Origin: B1 sp034439755
GTDB taxonomy: Bacteria > Bacteroidota > Bacteroidia > UKL13-3
DNA: 21,016 nucleotides
NCBI GenBank assembly: GCA_034439755.1
Contig: JAWXAZ010000057.1
Coordinates: 1 to 21,016 of the forward strand
Direction of reading: 5' to 3'
The translations under genes were made by a program, and so were the position numbers. The notes below the pieces were generated by a model. It saw only the letters and a program-made list of their open reading frames with translations, made no database searches and was not told where the DNA came from. This document shows, in pieces, positions 8,369-16,839 of the stretch (positions within the stretch are counted from its first letter, which is position 1; the number at the start of each line of letters is the position of its first letter).

Positions 8369-9583
8369 TTATTCGTTAATCGCGGCAATTCCGGGTAATA
8401 CTTTTCCTTCAAAATATTCTAGTAAAGCACCGCCTCCAGTACTCACGTAACTCACTTGATCTTCGAAACCAAATTTAGCCACAGCCGCAGCACTGTCGCC
8501 ACCACCAATTAAGCTAAATGCGCCGTTTTTGGTGGCTTCTGCAACCGCCATGGCAGCCGTTTTTGTGCCATTTTCGAAATGTGTCATTTCAAAAACACCC
8601 ATTGGTCCGTTCCACAAAATGGTTTTAGATCCTTTAATTACTTCGGCAAAATAAGCGGCTGCTTTTGGACCAATATCTAAACCCATCCAACCCTTTTCGA
8701 TGTGCTGGTTATCGCATGCTTTAAAATTGGCCTCATTAGAAAAAGCATCGGCCACAATTGAATCCTCGGGCAGCAATAATTTAACGCCTTTCAACTCTGC
8801 CTTTTTAATCAACTCTAAACACAAATCTAGCCGGTCTTCTTCACATAGGCTCGAACCAATTTCAAAGCCCTGAGCCTTTAAAAAGGTATAGGCCATTCCG
8901 CCTCCAATAATGAGGTTGTCTACCTTATCTAATAAATTTTCTAGGATCAGCAATTTGTCTGAAACCTTAGCCCCACCTGTAATTGCCGTAAATGGTCGCT
9001 CGGCATGCTTAATAACCTTCTCTGCATTTGCCACTTCGCGCGCCATTACATATCCAAAACATTTGGCTGTTGGAAAAAATTGTGCAATCACCGCAGTAGA
9101 GGCGTGTGCCCTATGTGCAGTTCCAAAAGCATCATTTACATATACATCGCCTAGCTTAGATAACTTTTCTGCAAAGGCTGCATCACCCTTCTCTTCCTCT
9201 TTATAAAAACGTAAATTTTCTAACAACAATACCTCCCCTGGTTTTAAATTTGCGGCCATTTCGGTGGCTTCTGAACCAATACAATCGGGCGAAAATTTTA
9301 CTGTTACACCTAATAATTCGGAAACTTTGGCCAAGATGTTCTTTAAAGTATGCTTTTCAAAATCTACTTTTCCGTCTTCTTTTAATTTTTTTAAGGGTCT
9401 GCCCAAATGACTCATTAGTATGCAAGCTCCCCCATCGTTCAAAATCTTTTTTAGGGTAGGAACAGTTGCCCTTATTCTGGCATCATCTGTAATTTCATTG
9501 GTTTTCTTATCTAAAGGCACGTTAAAATCTACACGCACCAAGGCTTTTTTACCATTAAAGTTAATTGTGTCAACTGTTTTCAT
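8369..9583 (-). CDS. pgk: Phosphoglycerate kinase
   Basis: Cytosolic glycolytic enzyme interconverting 1,3-bisphosphoglycerate plus ADP and 3-phosphoglycerate plus ATP. The start is put at the ATG ending at 9583 (MKTVDTINFNGKKALVRVDF), giving 404 residues, normal for bacterial PGK; the frame can be extended 10 codons but only to a TTG that overlaps the promoter. Seen: substrate-binding VRVDFNVP and SHLGRP in the N-domain, GGAKVSDK and IGGGMAYTFLKA in the middle, and LWNGPMGVFE, IGGGDSAAA and STGGGALLEYFEGK in the nucleotide-binding C-domain. Nothing is missing. A vanZ-like gene follows after 30 bp, and the rhodanese gene diverges from it. Confidence 0.97.
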   Translation of the reverse strand: MKTVDTINFNGKKALVRVDFNVPLDKKTNEITDDARIRATVPTLKKILNDGGACILMSHLGRPLKKLKEDGKVDFEKHTLKNILAKVSELLGVTVKFSPDCIGSEATEMAANLKPGEVLLLENLRFYKEEEKGDAAFAEKLSKLGDVYVNDAFGTAHRAHASTAVIAQFFPTAKCFGYVMAREVANAEKVIKHAERPFTAITGGAKVSDKLLILENLLDKVDNLIIGGGMAYTFLKAQGFEIGSSLCEEDRLDLCLELIKKAELKGVKLLLPEDSIVADAFSNEANFKACDNQHIEKGWMGLDIGPKAAAYFAEVIKGSKTILWNGPMGVFEMTHFENGTKTAAMAVAEATKNGAFSLIGGGDSAAAVAKFGFEDQVSYVSTGGGALLEYFEGKVLPGIAAINE

Positions 9584-9600
9584 GTGTTTCAAAATTTGTA

Positions 9601-9608
9601 CAAAAGTA
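9601..9608 (-). promoter_or_regulatory. Candidate -7 element upstream of pgk
   Basis: On the minus strand this reads TACTTTTG, an exact TAnnTTTG match, 17 bases ahead of the pgk ATG. No convincing TTG was found 17-23 bases further upstream, so only the -7 box is called. Position supports the ATG at 9583 as the real start, since the TTG alternative would lie on top of the box. Confidence 0.4.
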
Positions 9609-9733
9609 AGCAATTTTACACAATGCCGACCAGCATTTTGGCAAATAGCGAAATTCTGCGCTATCTTGTGTCACCTTTGTTACGCTCACTATTTTATTAA
9701 AAAGCAATCTTTGCCCTATAAATTAAATGAAAA

Positions 9734-10120
9734 ATGAAAATCACACAACGCATTTTGAGCATTGTCCTGCTTACTTTTATTTTCCAATTGAACACGGCCC
9801 AAGCGCAAGTAAAAAACCTGGCTCCATCTAACTTTGCCCAAGTGGTAAAAAGCGAAAAAGCTACCGTGGTGGATGTGCGCACCCAAGGAGAAGTTCAGGA
9901 AGGATATATCAAAGGAACAACAGTATTTGCCAACATTAACAGCAACGATTTTAACGCCCAAATAGACAAATTAGATAAATCAAAGACCTATGTTGTATAT
10001 TGCCGCAGTGGAGGCAGGAGTTCTCGCGCTGCATCCATTATGGTAAGCAAAGGATTCAAAAACGTTTATAACCTAAACGGAGGCATCCTAAGCTGGTCTG
10101 GCGAGGTAATTAAACCTTAA
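9734..10120 (+). CDS. Secreted single-domain rhodanese-like sulfurtransferase
   Basis: 128 residues: a signal peptide (KITQRILSIVLLTFIFQ, likely cut after the TAQA segment near residue 24) followed by one rhodanese domain. The domain has DVRTQGEVQEGYIKG (47-61), a CH2A-like motif, and the active-site loop YCRSGGRS with catalytic C90, so it can in principle carry a persulfide. The product is predicted to be periplasmic. Its TAA stop overlaps the ATG of the YeiH-type gene by one base (TAATG, 10118-10122), so the two are translationally coupled. This suggests joint handling of sulfane sulfur and export of a sulfur oxyanion, which is inference. The substrate cannot be told from sequence. Confidence 0.9.
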   Translation: MKITQRILSIVLLTFIFQLNTAQAQVKNLAPSNFAQVVKSEKATVVDVRTQGEVQEGYIKGTTVFANINSNDFNAQIDKLDKSKTYVVYCRSGGRSSRAASIMVSKGFKNVYNLNGGILSWSGEVIKP

Positions 10121-11100
10121 TGACGTTTATAGAAAAAGAAATTAAAGGAATTCTACTTTCCGTTTTCCTAGGATTAGCAGGATTTTTCCTTGCAAATTAT
10201 ACACCAAGCTGGCTCAATAGCATTCTCTTATCACTCTTGTTGGGCATGCTGGCTGGCAACCTCTTAAAAATACCAACAAGTTTCCAAACTGGCATTTCAT
10301 TTATTGGCAGCAAACTCCTCGAAATATCCATTCTATTTTTAGCCTTTAGCATCAATTACGCAAATATTGCGGCCTTGGGAATAGGCAGCTTTTCCATCAT
10401 TGGAATTATGGTGCTAATGCTATTGCTAGTCAGTTTTTATTTGGCCACAAAAATAAATTGTCCGGGAGCCACCGGCTGGTTAGTGGGTTTTGGCACCACC
10501 ATTTGCGGTTCTGCCGCCATTGCAGCTTTGGCACCCAGCATTAAAAAAAACGAAGACGATGTAGCCATTTCCATGGCCGTGGTAAACTTATTTGGAAGCT
10601 TGGGCATGATTGTTTTGCCATTTGTTTTACTTAGGCTGAACCTAAGCACACAACAAATGGGCATTATGTTGGGCGGAACCTTACATTCTGTAGGCAATGT
10701 AGCAGGTGCCGGTTACAGCATGAGCAAAGATGTGGGCGAAGCCGCCATCACCATCAAGTTAGCCCGTGTAGCCTTGCTTTCACCTGCCCTTATTTTCTTT
10801 AATTACTTAGTAAATAAAGACCAAGTTAAGCATTGGAAAGAGCACTTTAAATTACCCTGGTATCTATGGGGTTTCATTGTCATTACCCTGCTAAGCTCGG
10901 TTGTTAATTTTCCAAAAGAATTGGTTCAGACCATGGAACTGGGCGGCAAAATATTACTGAGCATGGTTATGGCCGCTATTGGCCTAAAAGTAAGTTTCCA
11001 AAAACTATTACAATCGGGCAAAAAAGGCCTAGGCTTTGGCCTAATAATTTTTATCTTTCAAATAATTCTTGTGGCAGTATTAATATGGGTCATCAATTAA
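10120..11100 (+). CDS. YeiH/UPF0324 family putative sulfate exporter
   Basis: 326 residues, almost entirely hydrophobic, about ten membrane segments, inner membrane. UPF0324 (Cons_hypoth698, PSE family) landmarks are GLLGMLAGN-like in the second helix, the GFGTTICGSAAIAALAP segment (about 124-140, the most conserved part of the family), the AVVNLFGSLGMIVLP helix, and GGTLHSVGNVAGAGYS. The family is annotated as putative sulfate exporter because members occur with sulfur-compound degradation genes; transport has little direct proof. Here the partner is a periplasmic rhodanese overlapping by one base. The last codons (from 11081) are part of the repeat array shared with acs. Confidence 0.88.
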   Translation: MTFIEKEIKGILLSVFLGLAGFFLANYTPSWLNSILLSLLLGMLAGNLLKIPTSFQTGISFIGSKLLEISILFLAFSINYANIAALGIGSFSIIGIMVLMLLLVSFYLATKINCPGATGWLVGFGTTICGSAAIAALAPSIKKNEDDVAISMAVVNLFGSLGMIVLPFVLLRLNLSTQQMGIMLGGTLHSVGNVAGAGYSMSKDVGEAAITIKLARVALLSPALIFFNYLVNKDQVKHWKEHFKLPWYLWGFIVITLLSSVVNFPKELVQTMELGGKILLSMVMAAIGLKVSFQKLLQSGKKGLGFGLIIFIFQIILVAVLIWVIN

Positions 11101-11318
11101 CGACATCCACTAACGAATTTGCTCGGCACCTTGCTTAATTACCTCCACTACACTTGGGTCAAAGAGCAAGTCTAAAATGGGTCATCAACTATCGAATTTG
11201 CTCGGCGCCTAGCTTAATTACCTCCACTACACTTGGGTCAAAGAGCAAGTCTAATATGGGTCATCAACTAACGAATTTGCTCGGCGCCTAGCTTAATTAC
11301 CTCCACTACACTTGGGTC
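11081..11318. repeat. Three-copy tandem array fusing the 3' ends of yeiH-type gene and acs
   Basis: Copies: 11081-11172 (92 bp, with a 13-bp insertion), 11173-11251 (79 bp) and 11252-11318 (67 bp, then running on into acs). Each begins with a near copy of the last codons of the YeiH-type gene (TAATATGGGTCATCAA) and continues with the last 51 bp of acs read backwards. Between copies is AAAGAGCAAGTC, found in neither gene. Read on the minus strand, every copy still encodes the acs tail DPSVVEVIKLGAEQIR plus a stop, with one residue change (L to Q in the outermost copy). The few differences suggest fairly recent duplication. Confidence 0.92.
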
Positions 11319-13169
11319 GATTAAAGTACTGGTATCGCCTAAATTAGAGGCATCGCCCTCGGCAATTTTACGCAAGATGCGGCGCATAATTTTGCCAGAA
11401 CGTGTCTTTGGCAAGGCCTTTACCACCTGAATTCTATCGGGCCTAGCAAACGAACCAATTACCTTGCTTACATGCGCCCTGGCCTCGTTACACAATTCCT
11501 CATACGAATGATGCTCCCTATCACAAATCACAAAAGCCCAAATACCCTGACCTTTTATATCGTGCGGATAACCCACCACCGCACTCTCAATTATATAACC
11601 ATGCTCATTCATGGCATCCTCTACCTCACCCGTTCCAATGCGGTGACCAGATACATTAATTACATCGTCTACCCTGCCCGTTATGCGTATATAACCATCC
11701 TCATCGCGCTTGCACCCATCGCCCGTAAAATACATATTGGCATAGGTAGAAAAATACGAGGTCCTAAACCGCTCATGGTCGCCATACAAGCTACGAGCCA
11801 TACCCGGCCAAGGAAAAGAAATACAAAGATTTCCCTCCACCCCATTGCCTTCAACAATTTCACCCTTTTCGTTTACAATGGCCAATTGCACACCCGGCAT
11901 GGGCAAAGTAGCAAAAGCAGGCTTAAGAGGCGTAATATGAGCCATGGGAGAAATCATGATACCACCCGTTTCTGTTTGCCACCAAGTATCAACGATAGGA
12001 CAATTTCCCTTGCCTGCATTTTTGTGATACCAATGCCAAGCCTCCTCGTTTATGGGTTCTCCCACAGAGCCCAAAACACGCAAAGAACTTAAATCTATGC
12101 CCTCAAAAGGCTCCTCACCAAAAACCTCCAAAGACCTTATAGCAGTAGGTGCTGTATAAAAAATATTGACCTTATGCTTTTCTATTACACGCCAAAAACG
12201 ACTTGGATCAGGCCAAGAAGGAATACCCTCAAACATGACCGTGGTGGCACCATTTAAGAGCGGACCATATACAATATAACTATGCCCAGTTACCCAACCA
12301 ATATCGGCCGTACAACAAAAAATTTCATTGTCTTGGTATTGAAAAACATTTAAAAAAGTATAGGCAACATGCACCATATAACCCGCGGTTGAATGCAAAA
12401 CGCCCTTAGGTTTGCCGGTGGAGCCAGAGGTGTACAAAATAAACAAAGGGTCTTCACTGTCCATTTCTATAGCGGTTTGAACCGACGCTGCCGATTGCAT
12501 TAAAGTCTGCCAATCATAATCGCGACCCTCAAGCATATTGGTTTCAAAATTCTTATGGTTTAAAACCACACAAGATTGAATGCTTGGCGAGCTAGCCATG
12601 GCAGCATCTGCTATTTGTTTCAAATCAATTTTTTTCTCCCCTCTAATCATGCCATCTGCAGTAAGTAAAACCTTGCATTGCGCATCATTAATTCTATCTG
12701 ATAAAGACTGTGAGGAGAAGCCCGCAAAAACCACCGAATGAATGGCGCCCACCCTGGCACAAGCCAACATGGCCACCGCAGCCTCGGGCACCATAGGCAT
12801 ATACACACAAACCCTATCGCCCTTTTGCACACCTAAACTCTGCAATACATTGGCAAACTTCATTACCAACATATGCAATTGATTATACGTTAAATGCCGT
12901 GCCACATCCTTAGGATCGTTAGGCTCCCATATAATGGCCGTTTTATCTCCACGCGAGGCAATATGCCTATCCAAACAATTCTCGCTTAAGTTTAATTTAC
13001 CCCCCGCAAACCACTCAATTTTTGGTTCAGCAAAATTCCAATTTAAAGTTTTATCCCAAGGCCTTTTCCACAAAAAAGTATGGGCAATTTCCTCCCAAAA
13101 CAATTCTGGATTTTCAATGCTTTTTTGATATGTTTCCTTATAATGACTAAAAGAGCTTATTTGCTTCAT
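11268..13169 (-). CDS. acs: Acetyl-CoA synthetase (AMP-forming)
   Basis: Activates acetate to acetyl-CoA via acetyl-AMP in the cytoplasm. 633 residues against about 650 for E. coli Acs. ANL-superfamily motifs are in order: LYTSGSTGKPKG (ATP loop), WWQTETGG (acyl pocket, with the Trp that limits substrates to short chains), FTGDGCKRDEDGYIRITGR with the hinge Asp, VDDVINVSGHRIGTGEVE, and PKTRSGKIMRR with catalytic K593, the Lys usually controlled by reversible acetylation. Start is the ATG at 13167-13169 (MKQISSFSHYKETY). The final 17 codons, including the stop, are also present in two extra copies downstream. Transcribed alone, converging on the yeiH-type gene. Confidence 0.97.
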   Translation of the reverse strand: MKQISSFSHYKETYQKSIENPELFWEEIAHTFLWKRPWDKTLNWNFAEPKIEWFAGGKLNLSENCLDRHIASRGDKTAIIWEPNDPKDVARHLTYNQLHMLVMKFANVLQSLGVQKGDRVCVYMPMVPEAAVAMLACARVGAIHSVVFAGFSSQSLSDRINDAQCKVLLTADGMIRGEKKIDLKQIADAAMASSPSIQSCVVLNHKNFETNMLEGRDYDWQTLMQSAASVQTAIEMDSEDPLFILYTSGSTGKPKGVLHSTAGYMVHVAYTFLNVFQYQDNEIFCCTADIGWVTGHSYIVYGPLLNGATTVMFEGIPSWPDPSRFWRVIEKHKVNIFYTAPTAIRSLEVFGEEPFEGIDLSSLRVLGSVGEPINEEAWHWYHKNAGKGNCPIVDTWWQTETGGIMISPMAHITPLKPAFATLPMPGVQLAIVNEKGEIVEGNGVEGNLCISFPWPGMARSLYGDHERFRTSYFSTYANMYFTGDGCKRDEDGYIRITGRVDDVINVSGHRIGTGEVEDAMNEHGYIIESAVVGYPHDIKGQGIWAFVICDREHHSYEELCNEARAHVSKVIGSFARPDRIQVVKALPKTRSGKIMRRILRKIAEGDASNLGDTSTLIDPSVVEVIKLGAEQIR

Positions 13170-13530
13170 GGTAATTTGTTTTTGGAAAAACTAAGTAAAC
13201 AAGTATACAGAAAATAAGGGTACAAGACAAGCATAAAAAATGGCCTATTGGAGAGCATAATATTATAATCAAAATTTAGAAAAAATATTAGCCTTCCTAT
13301 GTCTTCAAGCTTCATAAACTGCACAAAAAATTCATTTGCAAACTTGCAAGAAAAACACGAACAACCCCACGTGCACATAAAACCAAATTTCGGCTATTAC
13401 CCGTAACACTCACGTGCATATAAATCTCCTAATAGGTTTTTTACGCATTAATTGCGGGAGATAAAGATGTTATCGGATAGTTTAACGAACGACAGTGCAT
13501 ACAATTAACTTCACAAACAAAAAATAAAAT
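13170..13530. other. 361-bp non-coding stretch between acs and a broken gene, with a short direct repeat
   Basis: No credible gene is seen; open frames on the minus strand are short and lack domain-like content. It holds the acs promoter candidate and a 14-bp direct repeat CACGTGCAYATAAA at 13368-13381 and 13411-13424 (one mismatch, 43 bp apart, each containing the palindrome CACGTG or GTGCAC). A weak dyad pairs ATCTCC (13424-13429) with GGAGAT (13457-13462). The two repeats could be operator-like sites for the downstream gene; no regulator is identifiable. Confidence 0.5.
13200..13230 (-). promoter_or_regulatory. Candidate promoter for acs
   Basis: Minus strand reads CTTG ending with TTG at 13230-13228, 20 bases, then TATACTTG at 13207-13200 (one mismatch to TAnnTTTG). 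Spacing fits the Bacteroidota -33/-7 pattern and leaves a leader of about 25 bases to the acs ATG. Motif evidence only. Confidence 0.4.
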
Positions 13531-14495
13531 ATGGCAGAAGAACAACAAGACCAAATACCGTTTGACTGTAACGGTAACGCAAACGGGACAGGAATAGGAA
13601 CGGCAACCACTGACAGATAAGTAACCTACCATCATTTCGGTAAACTTGCTTCAAAAAACACCAATTCAATTCCTGGAACAATTGAACCATCACTTGACAA
13701 TATTTACAAACGGTTCTTAAACGAATAGCGACTAAACAAATAGCAACTAAACGAAGACGGAATAAAACAAGGTATTTCAAAACTTCGTACTGAACTTCTT
13801 CAAAAGAGAAATCAAAAAGTTCAAGTTCAAGCCAACATAACATCGCAAGAAAGTTTCAAAGACGACAAGGATAAACGGATTGAGGAATTAGAAATTGATA
13901 AAATAAAAGTCAAGGACGATGAAGCCTCAACAACTGATTATGTTCCTTTCATTATTGGGACATTTATTGTTATTCTACTTACTCTTTATTTATTTGTTTT
14001 CTATTCACCAATTGGCTACTCTGCACTTTATGGAGTAAAACAAGGGGATTTAGGTTTCATCAATCCAAACGTTTTTGCAGAAGCACAAAACAAAGGCGGT
14101 GGATTATTGGCAATGATTATTTTGTTTCCAGTTATCTTTTTAGGCTTAGGATTTTTAATTCACGATGCACTTGAAAAGCAGAAATACTTCTTTATTACAG
14201 GATTACTTTCCTTCCCGCTTATTGTAGATGCAATCATTGGTTATAAAATATCTCAATCAATTTGCGCAAAAGAATTTAACGCAGGATTAAGCGACCAATT
14301 GTGGCAGTTTAATATGATTTACTCCGACATCAACTTTTATTAGTCATTGCTTTGGGCTTTGTTGTTTATGTTACTGGGGATACTTTGCTTCATTATGTTT
14401 TAAGCAGATATCGTGAATTACAGCCTAACAAAGCAATTGAGTTAAGGGTAGAAAATTTAGATGGCATTTCAACTATCTATATACCAATATTTTGA
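13531..14495 (+). pseudogene. Decayed membrane-protein gene: three internal stops and a frameshift
   Basis: From the ATG at 13531 (MAEEQQDQIPFDCNGNANG) one frame runs to 14343 and reads as protein throughout, but is cut by TAA at 13618, TAG at 13726 and TAG at 13741 (codons 30, 66, 71). After codon 71 it stays open for 199 codons: a charged, coiled region (KLRTELLQKRNQKV ... DKRIEELEIDKIKV), then membrane segments (VPFIIGTFIVILLTLYLF; GLLAMIILFPVIFLGLGFLI; FFITGLLSFPLIVDAIIGYK). At 14341 the frame stops, but the -1 frame goes on at once as LVIALGFVVYVTGDTLLHYV and ends at TGA 14493-14495, as expected from loss of one T. Both TAGs lie in a 15-bp imperfect tandem repeat (13719-13748). No family recognised; original function unknown. 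A downstream start at 14107 could give a 78-residue piece, probably not functional. Confidence 0.8.
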
Positions 14496-16788
14496 AATTC
14501 TTGAGGATAATTTTTTCTTTCTTCTCATTCCAAATAAATAATTTTAGTTTTAAGGAATTTTGGTCGATTGGTAATTTAGCAATTTCAAATTGGTGCTGGT
14601 ATTGCGCTGATTCCGGTGAAATTCCTTCACTATTCCATTTAATTGTGCTATCCTTATTTGAATTAATTTGATAAATTAATTGCACATTATTCCCTAATGG
14701 AATTTCGTAGTCAAATGAAACATGAATATGAAATTTTTCATTCTTAATAGGCAATTCCTTTATTAAATCAAAATATTGATTAGACCCCATGATATCCATT
14801 ATCGAATCAAATATTTTGATGTTTTGGAAGCCGTGATTTTGATAAAAATTTAACACAGGCAAAAGAGCATCTTTCAAACTTACATACAACCGTGTTTTGT
14901 TATAATTCAATAACTCCGCTAACATTCCATTTTTAATAAACTTATCTTCAATTGGTAAAATCTCAAAACCTTTGGAAACCTTAAATAGCTTATCATCTGT
15001 TAAATAATAATCCCCCTTTAAATAATCTACCACCTCTCTGTTATCATTCATAAAGGCTAATTTCTTTTCCGCCATCTTTTCTCCAACAATCAAACTTCCA
15101 CCCAATGCTGTAGACGTTTTTGGTATTTTAATTTGATAGTTATCCAAATAAGAAAGAAGGGTTTCAAAAACATCCAAATGACTAACTACTTCTGTAAATA
15201 CTTTTGCCGATTTAAGCTTAGGTGAATAAATCAATAACGGAACATGGTACCTTTTTAAAGAATTTGCAATTGGAACCTCAGTCATGGGATGATCGCCAGT
15301 AATAATAAATATGGTATTTTGAAAATCTTCTCGCTTTCGATAATTAGAAAATAAATCTTTAAAAGCATCATCTACAAAAGGTAAGGTTATTAAATACTTT
15401 TCGTATGTTTTAAAAAACTGCTTTTCGTCTTTATTAGATTTCAATTTTACAAGTGCCCTATATTTTTCTTGGTAGCCCAATTTGTTTGAGATAACAAAAG
15501 GGTTATGACTGGAACCTGTAAAATAGATGTCCAATCGTTTCTTTGCTGACAAGGTATCAATCACTTCTAAAGATTGACTAAATAAATCTTTATCGTTATA
15601 TCCCCAAAAAAACTGATCTGAACCCACTATTATTTTAGAATATTTAGGATGAAAACAAGTATTATCAAAAATTAAATCCAAGTTATTATACTTAAAAAAC
15701 AAATCTTTTTGATGAAACCAAGCTCCCTGACCATAATAAAATGTGGTATAATAGCCGTTCGATTTTAAAATGGAAGGAAGGGTTTGATGCAGTGGATACC
15801 TATTTAATAAGGTAAACCCTTTCTCACCAAAAGGCAAGCTACCAATTAAGCTAGGAACTGCCGCAAACGATCTTTCGCCAAGAGTTAAGCAATGATTCCA
15901 ATAAAGACTTTTGCTGCTAAGCTCATTTAAAAATGGCATCCACTCAATACCATGGTAGTCATTTATAAAATCATCATTTAATCCTTCTACTATTATGAAA
16001 ACAATATTAGGTGATTTGTTAAACTGATTGAAATGTGGTCCTAAAACATCTTTTTTTTCAAACAAATGGAGCAATGGGAATTTCTGAGATAAATAACTTT
16101 TATCTGCATGAACCAATTGGAAGGCTAAGGCATCCTCGTCGGAATAATTTACAGCACTTTCCCTAAATAAATACCTAATGGATTGTTTGTAAAAGTGATA
16201 GCTTTTGTTCTCAATAAATTTATTCTGTTCAGGTCTATAAGAAAATTGAATTAAAAAATAAAATAAAAACCATACTGCGATTACAATAGAAATCAAATTC
16301 GCAAATCGCTTAAAACCAGTGATCCATTTAGTGAACCTGCTAATCAGAAATAAAACAAAACAGGCTATTAATAAGCCACCAAATAACAAAAGATAGGGTA
16401 AATCTGCTGTTCCTAAAGTGTAATAAATTTCTCTAATAGAATATTGGTAAATATTGGCATCTAATAATATCAATTGATATAAAAAATATTCTAAAAAAAT
16501 CAAATGAAGGAGTGCAAAAACAACCAATATAGTTTTTAAAAAAACACTCAAATACCTAATCCCATATCTAGGTTCAAATAAAAAAAAGGGATAAAGGCAT
16601 AAGATAACAACATTAGAAAACACCAAATCTCTTAAAAGGCCAAACCCCTCAAATAGCAGCAAATTCTTTATTAGCCCGTAAATATTAATAATACGTTGAG
16701 TCTCATAAAGACGAAGAAACAATTGTAATCCAACATTGAAGAGTAGTATCCTAAAAAAAATGGACTTATTTCTCATAAATAAATGCAT
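14473..16788 (-). CDS. LtaS/sulfatase-family membrane enzyme (phosphoglycerol-transferase-like)
   Basis: 771 residues: five or so membrane helices in residues 12-183, then an extracytoplasmic alkaline-phosphatase/sulfatase-fold domain (about 258-600), then an extra C-terminal region of about 170 residues that I do not recognise. Catalytic pattern: metal ligand E268 in NIVFIIVEGLN, likely nucleophile S307 in LGERSFAAVPSLIGSLP, H428 in TGSSHNPF, and D499/H500 in ITGDHPM. This matches LTA synthase and OpgB-type enzymes, with Ser in place of the usual Thr. Bacteroidota do not make lipoteichoic acid, so a role in modifying lipid or polysaccharide head groups is more likely. Start may instead be Met5 (16776). 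It is transcribed alone and its 3' end overlaps the broken gene's reading frame by about 20 bp. Confidence 0.85.
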   Translation of the reverse strand: MHLFMRNKSIFFRILLFNVGLQLFLRLYETQRIINIYGLIKNLLLFEGFGLLRDLVFSNVVILCLYPFFLFEPRYGIRYLSVFLKTILVVFALLHLIFLEYFLYQLILLDANIYQYSIREIYYTLGTADLPYLLLFGGLLIACFVLFLISRFTKWITGFKRFANLISIVIAVWFLFYFLIQFSYRPEQNKFIENKSYHFYKQSIRYLFRESAVNYSDEDALAFQLVHADKSYLSQKFPLLHLFEKKDVLGPHFNQFNKSPNIVFIIVEGLNDDFINDYHGIEWMPFLNELSSKSLYWNHCLTLGERSFAAVPSLIGSLPFGEKGFTLLNRYPLHQTLPSILKSNGYYTTFYYGQGAWFHQKDLFFKYNNLDLIFDNTCFHPKYSKIIVGSDQFFWGYNDKDLFSQSLEVIDTLSAKKRLDIYFTGSSHNPFVISNKLGYQEKYRALVKLKSNKDEKQFFKTYEKYLITLPFVDDAFKDLFSNYRKREDFQNTIFIITGDHPMTEVPIANSLKRYHVPLLIYSPKLKSAKVFTEVVSHLDVFETLLSYLDNYQIKIPKTSTALGGSLIVGEKMAEKKLAFMNDNREVVDYLKGDYYLTDDKLFKVSKGFEILPIEDKFIKNGMLAELLNYNKTRLYVSLKDALLPVLNFYQNHGFQNIKIFDSIMDIMGSNQYFDLIKELPIKNEKFHIHVSFDYEIPLGNNVQLIYQINSNKDSTIKWNSEGISPESAQYQHQFEIAKLPIDQNSLKLKLFIWNEKKEKIILKNFKILVYR

Positions 16789-16839
16789 AGTCTGAAAAAA
16801 AATTGGTGTAAATTGTATTCATTAAAATGGAATCCAATT

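Noticed and set aside
9584..9613. Ten-codon N-terminal extension of pgk
   Set aside because: It begins with TTG and covers the candidate -7 box; PGK homologues start near the ATG at 9583.
11150..11172. Intrinsic terminator in the acs/yeiH repeat (ACTTG/CAAGT dyad)
   Set aside because: The stem is only five base pairs with a ten-base loop and no following T run.
11472..12092. 206-codon open frame antisense to acs
   Set aside because: It lies wholly opposite a strongly conserved acs coding region, has no family-like motifs, and is explained by acs codon usage.
13424..13462. Structured leader RNA or riboswitch
   Set aside because: Only a six-pair stem with a 27-base loop was seen, with no known riboswitch core.
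13531..14343. Alternative genetic code or stop recoding (TAA/TAG read as Gln)
   Set aside because: The other genes in the window end at TAA, TAG or TGA at their expected lengths, and this gene also carries a frameshift, so decay is the simpler reading.
14107..14343. Independent 78-residue gene
   Set aside because: It is only the last uninterrupted part of the longer broken frame that begins at 13531.
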